NCBI RefSeq assembly: GCF_007860075.1
Contig: NZ_SJPP01000002.1
Span: 558,001 to 622,000 of the forward strand
Source: Symmachiella macrocystis
GTDB lineage: Bacteria > Planctomycetota > Planctomycetia > Planctomycetales > Planctomycetaceae
Direction of reading: 5' to 3'
DNA: 64,000 bases
The translations under genes and the position numbers were made by a program. Under the pieces are notes generated by a model that worked only from the letters and a program-made list of their open reading frames with translations, made no database searches and was not told the origin of the DNA. Positions 56,209 through 64,000 of this stretch are shown here, one piece after another. Each line of letters starts with the position of its first letter. Positions within the stretch are counted from its first letter, which is position 1.

Positions 56209-56595
56209 TCAGTGGGCTTCGGCTTCGCAATGTTTGTCATAAGCCGCTTTATCCATCAAAGCGTCCAGTTGACCCGCATCGTTGGTTTTGATCTTGGCGA
56301 TCCATCCGGCCCCAAAAGCGTCCTCAGACAGGACTTCCAGTCCGTTTTCGAGTGCCGAGTTGACCTCGACCACTTCCCCCGAAATCGGGCTATACAAGTC
56401 ACTGACCGCTTTGACGCTTTCAACCTCGCCGAACGACTCACCGGCCGAGACAGTCCGTCCTACATCCGGTAATTCGATATAGACCAGGTCGGTCAGTTGG
56501 GCAACTGCGAAATCGGTAATTCCGACCGTCACCACGTCACCATCTGCATGCGCCCATTCGTGGGTCTTTTGGTATTTTAAGTTCGCTGCGTCCAT
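56209..56595 (-). CDS. gcvH: Glycine cleavage system H protein
   Basis: A 128-residue lipoyl carrier. ATG 56595 has GAGGAA nine bases upstream; the longer frame to 56721 lacks the family pattern. KYQKTHEWAHADGDVVTVGITDFA at the start and Lys62 in GEVESVKAVSDLYSP (the lipoylation site) are conserved, as is GWIAKIKTND. Shuttles the aminomethyl group between P and T proteins. First gene of gcvH-gcvPA-gcvPB-ligase; gcvT is not in the window. Confidence 0.96.
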   Translation of the reverse strand: MDAANLKYQKTHEWAHADGDVVTVGITDFAVAQLTDLVYIELPDVGRTVSAGESFGEVESVKAVSDLYSPISGEVVEVNSALENGLEVLSEDAFGAGWIAKIKTNDAGQLDALMDKAAYDKHCEAEAH

Positions 56596-56894
56596 GTCCG
56601 TTGATTCCTCGCAAACCGACCGCCAAATCGCCCCGCTGACAATCGCAGAGCCAACAAAAACAATAACGGCCCTGGACAAGTTTGAAAAGGAGCCGAGTTG
56701 AGTTTTGTTCACCCGCGCCACGATTAGCAGTCACGCTCGCCGGTATGTGTCGACGTACCCGCTTGAGACAGGGCGACAAGAAGTTATGGCGTAGCCACTC
56801 TCATCTGCCCCCTCGACGTAGACTGACTACGAGGACAAATCTGGAAGCGGCGCGGCGGTCTGGCCCGAGGGACGCTGTTGGATGGCGAGGAGTG
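56596..56894. other. Intergenic region, 299 bp, upstream of gcvH
   Basis: Should contain the promoter of the gcv operon. Searched for a glycine riboswitch: the conserved core was not found. No gene or repeat. Confidence 0.4.
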
Positions 56895-57359
56895 TTATTC
56901 GCCATCTTCCTCCGCGGCGACTTCGCGTTCTATTTCGGCAATTTTTTCGAGACGGCGGGCGTGGCGGCCCCCTTCAAATTCGGTCTTGAGCCAAATATTG
57001 ATCATGCGGTTGATCAGTTTGTCCCCCAGCATGTCAGCCGACAGGCAGAGCACGTTGGAGTCGTTGTGCAAGCGGCTCATTTCGGCGGACAAATCGTCAT
57101 GGCATTGCGTCGCGCGCACTTTGGGAAATTTATTGGCCACGATGCACATCCCCAATCCGCTTCCGCAAATCAGAATGCCACGGTCAATCTCGCCGTGGGA
57201 GACCGATTTAGCAACTTGACCCGCGAAATCCGGATAGTCCACGCTTTCGATTGAGTCCGTTCCTAAATCAATCGCTTTATGGCCGGCTTCGGAAATCATT
57301 TGCAAAATTTTGCTCTTGATCGCGAATCCGCGGTGATCACTTGCAACAGCGATTTTCAT
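56895..57359 (-). CDS. rpiB: Ribose 5-phosphate isomerase B
   Basis: A 154-residue enzyme of the RpiB/LacAB family, interconverting ribose 5-phosphate and ribulose 5-phosphate. ASDHRGF at the N-terminus (phosphate contacts), the catalytic Cys in LICGSGLGMCIVANK (about residue 65), CHD (about 87) and HNDSNVLCLSADMLG are all family features. A highly acidic C-terminal tail (EREVAAEEDGE) is longer than usual. Located 240 bp downstream of the TsaC/LMW-phosphatase gene, same strand. Confidence 0.95.
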   Translation of the reverse strand: MKIAVASDHRGFAIKSKILQMISEAGHKAIDLGTDSIESVDYPDFAGQVAKSVSHGEIDRGILICGSGLGMCIVANKFPKVRATQCHDDLSAEMSRLHNDSNVLCLSADMLGDKLINRMINIWLKTEFEGGRHARRLEKIAEIEREVAAEEDGE

Positions 57360-57599
57360 GGTGATTGCGTTAACCTCGTACAGCTTCCATCTATGTTATT
57401 GGCAGATCGAGTCGTCTCTCGCTCGCGTAAAACCCGCCGGGAATCGCGTTCGTTAGCCGATTACCTCAACCTGACATGAATCCCCGTAAATGACTTCATA
57501 ACCATGGTTCGAAACGGTTTGGTTTTGGGAAATCAAGCACAACCATCCGCACCTGCAGCCGGTTGTGCCCCAAGCCGAATCGAATTGGACGCTTCTTTA

Positions 57600-58718
57600 T
57601 CAATCCTCAAACAATTCCGCAATCAATGCCTTGAGATTCCGCTCAATTTGGTCAGCGCATTCCAAATATTGATCCATGCCACAACCAATCGGGTCGGAAA
57701 TATCTCCGCCGTCCCGGGAGAGCACCGAAACCCGCTCCTCGGCCAGTGGAGCTTCATACAAAATGCTTTCCCGATGGCCGTTGGTCATTGTGTAAACATG
57801 GTCGGCCGCTTGCAGCAAATTCCCTGTCAGCGGCTGACTGGCGTGTTGATGCAAGTCGATTCCCTTGGCCTGCAAAATTTCGACTGATTCGGGACTCGGA
57901 CGCCCTCCCATGGAGGCCGCAATTCCCGCGGATGCGACGATATGTCCACGATCGGACAGTTCGTCTTCGGTGCATTCTAATCGTTCCGTCAGCATTTTGC
58001 GAAACAACGCCTCAGCCATGGGACTGCGGCAGGTGTTGCCTGTACAAACAAACAGATAAACGTGGCTCGCTAGACGTCGTACAGTCCGTTCCGTAACGGT
58101 CGACTCAAAAACCACATCCCAGTTTTCTCCCGAAACGTGAACCTCTGTCGCCGGTTCCCCGTAACGACACGCACCCCCGTCGATCAACAGATCAACCGCA
58201 TCTCCGTACGTGATCGCCGCCTCACCCGCAGTCTTAGGAACGTCAGCAACCCTTTGAATTCCGAGCAAGACGAGAGGATTGGGCATCAATCGCATCACCG
58301 CCTGGACGACCTCGGCGGCAGGGACCGACAACCGCAATTTACCCTTCGGCATGACCGCAGCCTGACAATCCGCCGAAAGTGCTTCGAAAGCCCCCCCCGT
58401 AGCGGACTGGTCGAACGACAACATGACTGGTCCCGGCCAACAGCGGCGGCATAAACGTTGCCCCAGTTCACTCATTTGGGGGACAAAATCGACTGCGGCA
58501 TCGGCATCGCGGACAGCTAAGCTGCACTTTTCGTCCGGAAGTTGCTGGCGAAGAGCGGCCAAACGCTGTAAACCGGCTTCACTTAACGCATCGCAGGCCA
58601 CGACATAGATGGTTTCGGTCGGAACGCAAACCAATCCTCCTTCACTCAATAACTGCACCGCCTCGTGAATGACGTCACGAGGTTCATCGGCGGTTGTCAG
58701 TTCGACCACTTTGGACAT
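57600..58718 (-). CDS. TsaC/Sua5-like domain fused to a low-molecular-weight phosphatase
   Basis: A 372-residue two-domain protein. Residues about 10-210 resemble YrdC/Sua5 (threonylcarbamoyl-AMP synthase): VCVPTETIYVV and VFESTVTERTV are recognisable. However, the PSANxSG-like stretch expected around 150-160 reads PLVLLGIQRVADVP, and the usual YGLG and KP motifs are altered, so this half is diverged. Residues about 218-372 are an LMW tyrosine/arginine phosphatase: the CX5R loop VCTGNTCRSPMAEALF (Cys225, Arg231) and the acid loop DISDPIG are intact. Fusions of these families occur in several bacteria. Possible roles: protein-arginine or tyrosine phosphatase with a regulatory nucleotide-binding half. 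Confidence 0.8.
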   Translation of the reverse strand: MSKVVELTTADEPRDVIHEAVQLLSEGGLVCVPTETIYVVACDALSEAGLQRLAALRQQLPDEKCSLAVRDADAAVDFVPQMSELGQRLCRRCWPGPVMLSFDQSATGGAFEALSADCQAAVMPKGKLRLSVPAAEVVQAVMRLMPNPLVLLGIQRVADVPKTAGEAAITYGDAVDLLIDGGACRYGEPATEVHVSGENWDVVFESTVTERTVRRLASHVYLFVCTGNTCRSPMAEALFRKMLTERLECTEDELSDRGHIVASAGIAASMGGRPSPESVEILQAKGIDLHQHASQPLTGNLLQAADHVYTMTNGHRESILYEAPLAEERVSVLSRDGGDISDPIGCGMDQYLECADQIERNLKALIAELFED

Positions 58719-59306
58719 ACGGTCAATATCCGTGCAGCTTTAACGAAAAGGTATTGAGGAGCACCATTCACGTCCGAATGAGACTCTGCGTAATTCGAAG
58801 TAGCCAAGCTTTGATGAGTGAAAACACGCCCGTCCCGTTCTGTGGGGACGACCACGACTGTGAAGACAATCACGTAGGCTGGGAAATGATTTTGATTTAG
58901 GGGTAATGTATCACCCCGCATTGGCTTCTAACAATCATTCGCTCTGCCAATGCGTTCGTCAATCGATACTCCGTGTCACCACTATGGACTATAATGATCC
59001 GACTGTGACTCTTCAAGCAGATTAAGAGGCCGATTCTCCCGCCGGCCTGCTTCCATTTCGCATCGAGAGAGCCTCCTTTTCGCATTATTGTGCAAAAAAC
59101 GATTTCCCGGTATTTCATCAAGAAGGCCATGTTTCGGTGGGCAATTGCGCCGAATGGATTTATAAATAGATATTTGCGGGACTCACCTTACGGACCCGCA
59201 AACCGTCCCATCCCCAGTCGCTGGGGTTGGAATGCATTAGAATGCTCAATGCCATAACGCGGTACACTGGATTTTCAGCCGAAGACAATAAAGACGAGAC
59301 AACTAT
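58719..59306. other. Divergent intergenic region, 588 bp
   Basis: Between the phosphatase fusion (minus) and the methyltransferase (plus). Short frames (for example minus strand 58897-59130) show no family pattern. AT-rich near 59150-59180. No RNA or repeat recognised. Confidence 0.35.
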
Positions 59307-60071
59307 ATGGCCACGCAACAGCCGGAATCCCCTTCGCAACGACGAAAACGTAAGCGCGCATTGCGAAAACTGGTGGAATTCAAAGGCATGCACGGGCTGA
59401 GCCTGAATCAGTACCGCCAGGATGTGAAACAACTCTATGATGGCCCCAAAGGGGCGATGCTCGCCATGGCCAGTCTGGTTTCGCTGCACGAACCGTTGGT
59501 CGGGTTGATGTTCCGCGAGCGCAAGTTCGACGCCACCCGGTTTCACAAAATTTTGGACATTGGCGCGGGTGCCGGCCAGATTCTTGGACATCTGCTCAAA
59601 CGAACCAATCCCTCCGCAGAACTCATCGGTTGCGACCTCTCGCATCAAATGCTGCGTCGCGCACGGACGCGTCTGGACAGTGATCGTCCTAAGTACGTGA
59701 CTGCTGACCTCACCCAACTTCCCTTTGCCGACGATTCGTTCGATTGCATCACCTGTGGCTGGGTGATCGAACATTTGCACGACCCGAGGCCTGGTCTACG
59801 CGAGTTCGTCCGCGTGTTGCAACCCGGGGGAAGCATGCTGCTGCTTGCGACCGAAGACACCGTCGCCGGAGCATTGACAAGCCGGACCTGGAAATGCCGG
59901 ACTTACAATCGTCGCGAGCTCAATAGCATGTGCGAAGAGGTCGGTTTGCCGTGGCAGGAGCAATTGTACTTGACCAAATTGCACCGCTTTTTCAAATTGG
60001 GTGGCATTCTGGTCGAAGCCACCAAACAGGCTCAAGTCGAACACATTCCCCCGCGTTCTTTTCAATCCTGA
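59307..60071 (+). CDS. Class I SAM-dependent methyltransferase
   Basis: A 254-residue protein. Motif I LDIGAGAGQILGHLL (about residues 80-94), the acidic residue at the end of strand 2 (IGCDLSHQML), DLTQLPFADDSFDCITCGWVIEHL and the post-motif LQPGGSMLLL are typical of Methyltransf_11/25 families. The N-terminus is rich in Lys/Arg, so nucleic-acid or membrane contacts are possible. No signal peptide. Substrate unknown. Its last ten bases overlap the next, convergent gene. Confidence 0.9.
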   Translation: MATQQPESPSQRRKRKRALRKLVEFKGMHGLSLNQYRQDVKQLYDGPKGAMLAMASLVSLHEPLVGLMFRERKFDATRFHKILDIGAGAGQILGHLLKRTNPSAELIGCDLSHQMLRRARTRLDSDRPKYVTADLTQLPFADDSFDCITCGWVIEHLHDPRPGLREFVRVLQPGGSMLLLATEDTVAGALTSRTWKCRTYNRRELNSMCEEVGLPWQEQLYLTKLHRFFKLGGILVEATKQAQVEHIPPRSFQS

Positions 60072-60982
60072 TAACGCACCGGATTCCAATCGCGGGCCAA
60101 TTCACAGAGTGTTTTCAACACCGCTCGGTCGGCGCTGCAGGCGACAATACCCGGCAGTCGTTCCATGTCGGCCCGCTCATCCAGCCATGTCTCACGCAGA
60201 TGCACCGGCTGTTCGTTGTGGACCCACAGCGCGTCACCTCCCAGAATCCGTGCGATGTGCATGCCCACGGGAAAGTCATAGATGTTCGGCGAGTGAATGA
60301 GCGAACCGGTGAACTCCCCCCGGGCGAATGTCCAATAGTGGCAGCCCCCCATATCGGCGGCGAGCACTCCTTCCAATCCCGCATCGGTCACCAACTGCGC
60401 CTTTTCGGCATCTTGCTTTTGATAGCCGATCAAATAGATTTTCTTCGAGGATCCGCGTTCGGAAGTAATAATCGGGGCCAGCGTGCGGACGACGTCTGCC
60501 GCCGGGCGGCTCGGATCGTCCGGTCCCGTTGCCACGAGATCGCCGCAAGCAAACACCCACGAGCCGTTTTCACCCTGCTCGGGGATGTAAACCAATGAGT
60601 ACTCCACCGATTCGGGCGTTTGCAACGAGAGCATGACCGAATAGGCGCATCCTTCGCGATCACGATAGCCTTTGGTCCCGTCGATGGGATCGATCACGAT
60701 GGAGTACGGTGCTTCGGTTGCGAAGCGCTCAAAGTCCCCTGTTGACTCCTCGCCCTGAAGGCGACATTGGCGAAAAATCGGGTCGGTATCTCGCAGGCAA
60801 GCAACGATCAATTCTTGCACGCTCAGATCGGCAATCGTCAAAGCGTCGGTATTCGCGCTGCCTGACGATTTGGCATCGACAGCGATATCGAATTTGCGAA
60901 TCCGCCGCGCGACCGTCCCCGCCCAGCGCATAATCGGAGGCATGTGCGTTGTCAGAGCATCGGTCAGTTTTTTCAGATCCAT
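60062..60982 (-). CDS. 3'(2'),5'-bisphosphate nucleotidase-like phosphatase
   Basis: A 306-residue member of the inositol monophosphatase superfamily. The catalytic metal motif DPIDGTKGYRDREGCAYSVML and the upstream EEST (in LQGEESTGDF) fit the Hal2/CysQ branch, as TKGY after DPIDGT is a feature of that branch. ATG 60982 was chosen; 61039 in frame lacks support. Such enzymes remove the 3'-phosphate of pAp in sulfur assimilation; IMPase or related phosphatase activity is possible. Overlaps the methyltransferase stop convergently by 10 bp. Confidence 0.85.
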   Translation of the reverse strand: MDLKKLTDALTTHMPPIMRWAGTVARRIRKFDIAVDAKSSGSANTDALTIADLSVQELIVACLRDTDPIFRQCRLQGEESTGDFERFATEAPYSIVIDPIDGTKGYRDREGCAYSVMLSLQTPESVEYSLVYIPEQGENGSWVFACGDLVATGPDDPSRPAADVVRTLAPIITSERGSSKKIYLIGYQKQDAEKAQLVTDAGLEGVLAADMGGCHYWTFARGEFTGSLIHSPNIYDFPVGMHIARILGGDALWVHNEQPVHLRETWLDERADMERLPGIVACSADRAVLKTLCELARDWNPVRYQD

Positions 60983-61104
60983 GGAATTCGCCTGTTGCAG
61001 TTTCGAGAAACAGAAAACGTTGATCGTCGCGCACATCATAAGCCCCCCTCAGCCGGTTTCAACCACCCGTGAGGTTTGATAAAGTCGGTGCAATACTTTT
61101 AGCC

Positions 61105-61149
61105 CCCATACCCTCGTTCCCGAACGGAGTTTGGGAACGAGGGTATGGG
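61105..61149. repeat. Palindromic repeat (REP-like), copy 1
   Basis: A perfect 17-bp inverted repeat (61105-61121 and 61133-61149) with an 11-nt loop. The right arm region contains GAGTTTGGGAACGAGG, shared with copy 2 at 62150-62179. A T-run follows (61155-61160), so it could also end minus-strand or plus-strand transcription. Lies between the convergent/divergent neighbours, just before the DUF1080 gene. Confidence 0.7.
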
Positions 61150-61178
61150 ACGTTATTTTTTAGAATTGGGGTACGAAG

Positions 61179-61871
61179 ATGCATCGCTATACCGTTTTCG
61201 CATTGTTGGTATTTATTGCGCTGGGCCTGCCTGCAATTGCCGCCGACAACGAACTCACTGATCAAGAGAAACGGGATGGTTGGATGTTGTTGTTTGACGG
61301 GAAGTCACTCACAGGCTGGACGACCAATGATGGCCAGCCCAGCGCGCGGCCGGTCGAGCAGGGGAGTCTCAATCCGCATCGTTGCGGCGGGTATATGCTG
61401 ATCCACGAGCGGCAATGGGACAACTTCATCCTAACGCTCGATTTCAAAATCAGTCCCGGCTGCAATACTGGCCTCTTTTTTCGCACCGCGCCGCTCAAAC
61501 CGTTGCCGGGCAAAGATGTCGGCTACAACGGATTGGAGGTCGCCATTGATGACACGCGCGGTCAGGGATTCACTGACACGGGCGCGATTTACGGTCTCGT
61601 GGCTGCGAATTCCAATGTCATGCGACCGGCGGGGGAGTGGAATCACTTGGTGCTGACCTGCAACAAGAACATCGTGGAGGTTCGACTAAATCGCCGAACG
61701 GTGACGATGATGGACCTCGACATGTGGACCGACAAAGGCCGACGTCCCAACGGCACGCCGCACAAGTTTGAGTTCGCTTACAAGGACCATCCCCGTCGTG
61801 GATACATCGGCCTACAAGACCACGGTGGCGATTGTTGGTATAAGAACATTAAACTGCAGCCACTGAAATAG
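61179..61871 (+). CDS. Secreted DUF1080 (3-keto-disaccharide hydrolase-like) protein
   Basis: A 230-residue exported protein (signal: YTVFALLVFIALGLPAIAA). DGWMLLFDGKSLTGWTTNDG is the family start. GYMLIHERQWDNFILTLDFKIS, CNTGLFFRT (a sugar-contact strand) and the closing RRGYIGLQDHGGDCWYKNIKL are typical of this concanavalin-like fold. Characterised relatives cleave 3-keto glycosides. A GG-rich ribosome site lies about eight bases upstream. Paired with the following small gene and sialidase-like protein, all on the plus strand, in a possible glycan-use cluster. Confidence 0.93.
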   Translation: MHRYTVFALLVFIALGLPAIAADNELTDQEKRDGWMLLFDGKSLTGWTTNDGQPSARPVEQGSLNPHRCGGYMLIHERQWDNFILTLDFKISPGCNTGLFFRTAPLKPLPGKDVGYNGLEVAIDDTRGQGFTDTGAIYGLVAANSNVMRPAGEWNHLVLTCNKNIVEVRLNRRTVTMMDLDMWTDKGRRPNGTPHKFEFAYKDHPRRGYIGLQDHGGDCWYKNIKLQPLK

Positions 61872-61921
61872 ACGGGCCGCAGTATTTTCCAACAAGGTTA
61901 ATTTGTGGAGAGCCAAAACCG

Positions 61922-62149
61922 ATGTTTCAACAAGCGATTTTCACGTTGGCTGGACAACGACAGCAAGTGGCAGTCAATCCCATGCAAGTTAATGCGGTTT
62001 TATCCGACGATGGGGACGATGAAATCGGAACCTGTACCATCATCTTTCCCGGCGTCCGTGACCAGCCGTACGGCGTGCAATTCGTCGTGGAGGGGTCATT
62101 CCAATCAGTGATCCAAAAGCTTGACGCGGCAACTCAAAGCGGCGATTAA
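61922..62149 (+). CDS. Small hypothetical protein
   Basis: A 75-residue soluble, slightly acidic protein: start ATG 61922 with GGAG about eleven bases upstream. Predicted strands alternate (FQQAIFTLAGQ, IGTCTIIFPGV, YGVQFVVEGS) and end with a helix; compact beta fold. No known family recognised and no catalytic pattern. It lies between the DUF1080 and sialidase-like genes on the same strand, spaced 50 and 83 bp, so it may be co-transcribed. Support is moderate: no homology evidence. Confidence 0.5.
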   Translation: MFQQAIFTLAGQRQQVAVNPMQVNAVLSDDGDDEIGTCTIIFPGVRDQPYGVQFVVEGSFQSVIQKLDAATQSGD

Positions 62150-62179
62150 CCTCGTTTACAAAAGAGTTTGGGAACGAGG
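62150..62179. repeat. Palindromic repeat, copy 2
   Basis: CCTCGTTTACAAAAGA followed by GAGTTTGGGAACGAGG-like sequence; arms CCTCGTT and AACGAGG pair. Shares its 16-base right half with copy 1 at 61105-61149. It starts immediately after the small gene's stop codon and precedes the sialidase-like gene. Confidence 0.6.
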
Positions 62180-62232
62180 CTTTAAAATCTGCAGCCGCTG
62201 AAATAATTCGCATACATTGAAGAGGCACAATA

Positions 62233-63327
62233 ATGAGATTTTTATTAATCATTGCCGCAATCCTCATCGCGACACCTGTTCATGTTTTTGCACAGACAGC
62301 GAAGGTCAAAAACACCGTCGTGTTCCAAGAGCCGGAACGCTTTGCAGGATGGCCGGCGAATAATGGGATTTGGTCTTGGGGCGACGAAATCGTGGTTGGC
62401 TTTACGCTTGGGTATTACAAAAAAAATCCCACGGGCGGGCATGACATAGATCGCGATCAACCCTCCGTTCCGCGGCAGGCGCGTAGTATGGACGGTGGTG
62501 AAATATGGGTCGTTGAACGTCCGTCCTACATCGATAAAAACGGCAACCAGAACAAGCTGCAAAAACTTGACAAGCCGATTGACTTTTCAAACCCCGATTT
62601 AGCAGTCCGATTCACGAAGAGTCAATTTCACTATTCGTTAGACCGCTGCCTAACCTGGAACGGCCCCTATGAATTACCGGTATACGGCCGGCCCGAATTG
62701 CTCTGCCGTACCGACTACATAGTCGAAGGCAAAAACCGCCTGACCGCTTTCATCGCCGCCGCCAAAGAGAGCGGTAGCGAAGGGCAGCCGTTGTGCATTC
62801 GCACGTTGGACGGCGGCATGACCTGGGACTTGGTGGGCTGGATTGGGAACCAACCTCCGGCCGCTTATGGCTACGCGATCATGCCTGCTACGGTACGTAT
62901 CGGCGAGACCGGCTACCTGAGCATGATACGTCGCGGCGGCGTTTTCGATGGCAAAAAACGTTGGTGGATCGAACCGTTCATCTCACCCGACGACGGCAAG
63001 TCTTGGTATCTGCTCAAAGAGCCGCAGATCGAAAACTCCGGCAATCCCGCTACACTCACGCGTCTAAAAAACGGTAAGTTGGCGATGACCTACGGTTGGC
63101 GACGGGCCCCCTATGGAATTCGCGGCCGCATATCTGATGATGACGGCCAAACCTGGAGCCGCGAATTCGTGCTGCGCGACGACGCTTCAAGTTGGGACAT
63201 CGGCTATCCCCGCAGCATCCAGCGGACTGATGGCAAGATGGTCACCATCTACTATTATCACAACGACGAACAACCACAACGCTTTATTGGCTGCACAATT
63301 TGGGACCCCGCACAATTCGAGCGCTAA
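62233..63327 (+). CDS. Secreted sialidase-like BNR-repeat protein (paralogue B)
   Basis: A 364-residue exported protein (signal: FLLIIAAILIATPVHVFA; GAAGAGG about seven bases before ATG 62233). Like the copy at 28420-29574 it begins with VVFQEPERFAGWPANNGIWSWG and has Asp boxes SMDGGEIW, TLDGGMTW, SPDDGKSW and SDDDGQTW. The shared order and spacing mark a family duplication. Likely binds or cleaves sugar chains; not necessarily a true sialidase. Upstream of a mannonate-dehydratase-like gene, 20 bp away, and probably in the same transcript. Confidence 0.85.
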   Translation: MRFLLIIAAILIATPVHVFAQTAKVKNTVVFQEPERFAGWPANNGIWSWGDEIVVGFTLGYYKKNPTGGHDIDRDQPSVPRQARSMDGGEIWVVERPSYIDKNGNQNKLQKLDKPIDFSNPDLAVRFTKSQFHYSLDRCLTWNGPYELPVYGRPELLCRTDYIVEGKNRLTAFIAAAKESGSEGQPLCIRTLDGGMTWDLVGWIGNQPPAAYGYAIMPATVRIGETGYLSMIRRGGVFDGKKRWWIEPFISPDDGKSWYLLKEPQIENSGNPATLTRLKNGKLAMTYGWRRAPYGIRGRISDDDGQTWSREFVLRDDASSWDIGYPRSIQRTDGKMVTIYYYHNDEQPQRFIGCTIWDPAQFER

Positions 63328-63347
63328 GCAGAACGGAGACCACGATC

Positions 63348-64000
63348 ATGCAACGCCGTGAATTCCTCACCGCCACGACCGCCGCCTCGGCGTTGGCCCT
63401 GACCGGCTGTGAACAAACAGGTTCTTCCGCACAGCCGGAACGTGCCGCCGCTTCGAAAACCGCGCCGCCGGTCAAAATGCATGTCGGTTGCCAGCGGGGT
63501 CCGACCTCGCCCAGCATGTTGCAATATTTTAAGCGGAATGGCGTGAATCACATTTGCGGCCACCCGCCCAAACCTGGCGAACGCGGGTATTGGTCCGTCG
63601 AAGACCTGCAGAAAACGCGTGACGTTTGTGAAGAACATGACGTGAGCTTGGATATTGTCGCGCTCCCGTTTTTGTCCTCCAGTCACATCGACCGTGAAAA
63701 ACGAGGAGCGATCATGCTCGGGAAAAGTCCTGAGCGGGACCGCGATATTGAGCATATTCAAAAGATGATCGCCAACTGCGCCGCTGTCGGCATTCCGGCG
63801 GTCAAATACAACATGAGTCTACTGGGCGTCTTGAGAACCGAGCGAACACCCGGTCGCGGCGGTTCGACATATAGCACCTGGAAAGCTGCCGAAGCGGTTG
63901 CCGATCCTTCGTTAACGCGGGCAGGCAAAATCAGCGACGATGTGATCTGGGAGCGGATCACCTATTTTTTAGAACGCATAATCCCGGTCTGCGAAGAATA
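63348..64000 (+). CDS. Mannonate dehydratase-like lipoprotein (partial)
   Basis: Open to the window end; 217 residues are visible. The start has GGAG nine bases upstream. The N-terminus RREFLTATTAASALALTGCEQTG combines a twin-arginine-like start with a lipobox (LTGC), so it would be an exported lipoprotein. After about residue 40 comes a TIM-barrel beginning similar to D-mannonate dehydratase UxuA (NGVNHICGHPP, WSVEDLQKTRDVCEEHDVSLDIV, IPAVKYNMSLLGVLRTER). An exported UxuA-like enzyme is unusual; planctomycetes have many such TIM-barrel sugar-acid enzymes with Tat signals. The C-terminal half is missing, so metal ligands cannot be checked. Confidence 0.65.
   Translation, partial: MQRREFLTATTAASALALTGCEQTGSSAQPERAAASKTAPPVKMHVGCQRGPTSPSMLQYFKRNGVNHICGHPPKPGERGYWSVEDLQKTRDVCEEHDVSLDIVALPFLSSSHIDREKRGAIMLGKSPERDRDIEHIQKMIANCAAVGIPAVKYNMSLLGVLRTERTPGRGGSTYSTWKAAEAVADPSLTRAGKISDDVIWERITYFLERIIPVCEE

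Noticed and set aside
56596-56894. Possible glycine riboswitch ahead of gcvH
   Set aside because: GAGAG and CTGTCTC fragments occur, but the conserved core and tandem aptamer layout are not present.
58897-59130. Minus-strand 77-residue frame before the methyltransferase
   Set aside because: No recognisable family and weak start context; cannot be supported.
1-64000. CRISPR arrays, tRNA, rRNA, transposases
   Set aside because: Looked for regular repeat-spacer patterns, tRNA-like cloverleaf cores and transposase motifs; none found.

Overview
The window looks like chromosomal DNA of a planctomycete (Planctomycetota, probably Planctomycetaceae-like) with moderately high GC. This rests on gene families typical of that phylum: a PSCyt/DUF1549-DUF1553 cytochrome-like protein, pre-peptidase C-terminal (PPC) domain and c-type cytochrome/WD40 secreted giants, a DUF1080 protein, sialidase-like BNR proteins, a haem peroxidase with the N-terminal LE-x-LE-x-R export motif, several PilZ/HD-GYP and FHA signalling proteins, and a bipartite glycine decarboxylase. 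Species identity cannot be read from the sequence alone. I see no rRNA, tRNA, CRISPR array, transposase or prophage.

Layout. 1-6665 (minus strand): start of a phosphate-selective-porin-like gene (cut by the window edge), a secreted haem peroxidase with a histidine-rich tail, a LamG protein with a seven-bladed propeller inserted in it, and an overlapping HD-GYP/PilZ pair (cyclic-di-GMP signalling). 7060-11444 (minus): lipid cluster rpmF-plsX-fabD-acpP-fabF, without fabH or fabG. 12127-13437 (plus): a solitary ketosynthase homologue that has lost its catalytic cysteine. 13611-14929: two small orphan genes, one of the DUF1963/YwqG family. 15125-21598 (plus): housekeeping run polA, coaE, rho, ribH, nusB. 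21861-25852 (minus): RND/MMPL exporter followed by a thioester-reductase-like enzyme fused to an SCP2-like lipid-binding domain. 26403-28210 (plus): pgk and purE. 28420-33357: secreted sialidase-like protein, ceramidase-like protein, aldehyde dehydrogenase and class II aldolase. 33358-35403: candidate small RNA, a small Cys-rich protein gene, ribBA. 36143-46099 (plus): three large secreted proteins, two of which carry long alanine-rich coiled-coil insertions. 46315-51896: uronate-isomerase-like protein, FHA-GAF-SpoIIE phosphatase, two small conserved genes, second FHA protein. 52357-56595 (minus): gcvH-gcvPA-gcvPB-lipoate ligase. 56895-58718 (minus): rpiB and a TsaC-like/LMW-phosphatase fusion. 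59307-64000: methyltransferase, 3'(2'),5'-bisphosphate nucleotidase-like phosphatase, DUF1080 protein, small conserved gene, second sialidase-like paralogue, and the start of a mannonate-dehydratase-like lipoprotein.

Themes. Lipid metabolism occurs three times (core fatty acid synthesis, the ketosynthase pseudoenzyme, and the reductase-SCP2/RND pair). Secreted polymer and sugar-acid breakdown dominates the right end. The strongest candidates for undescribed biology are the neighbouring secreted proteins with matching coiled-coil insertions (39181-46099), the reductase-SCP2/exporter pair, the ketosynthase-like pseudoenzyme, a roughly 90-bp dispersed element present twice (46195 and 49530), and a compact intergenic RNA candidate at 33621-33708.
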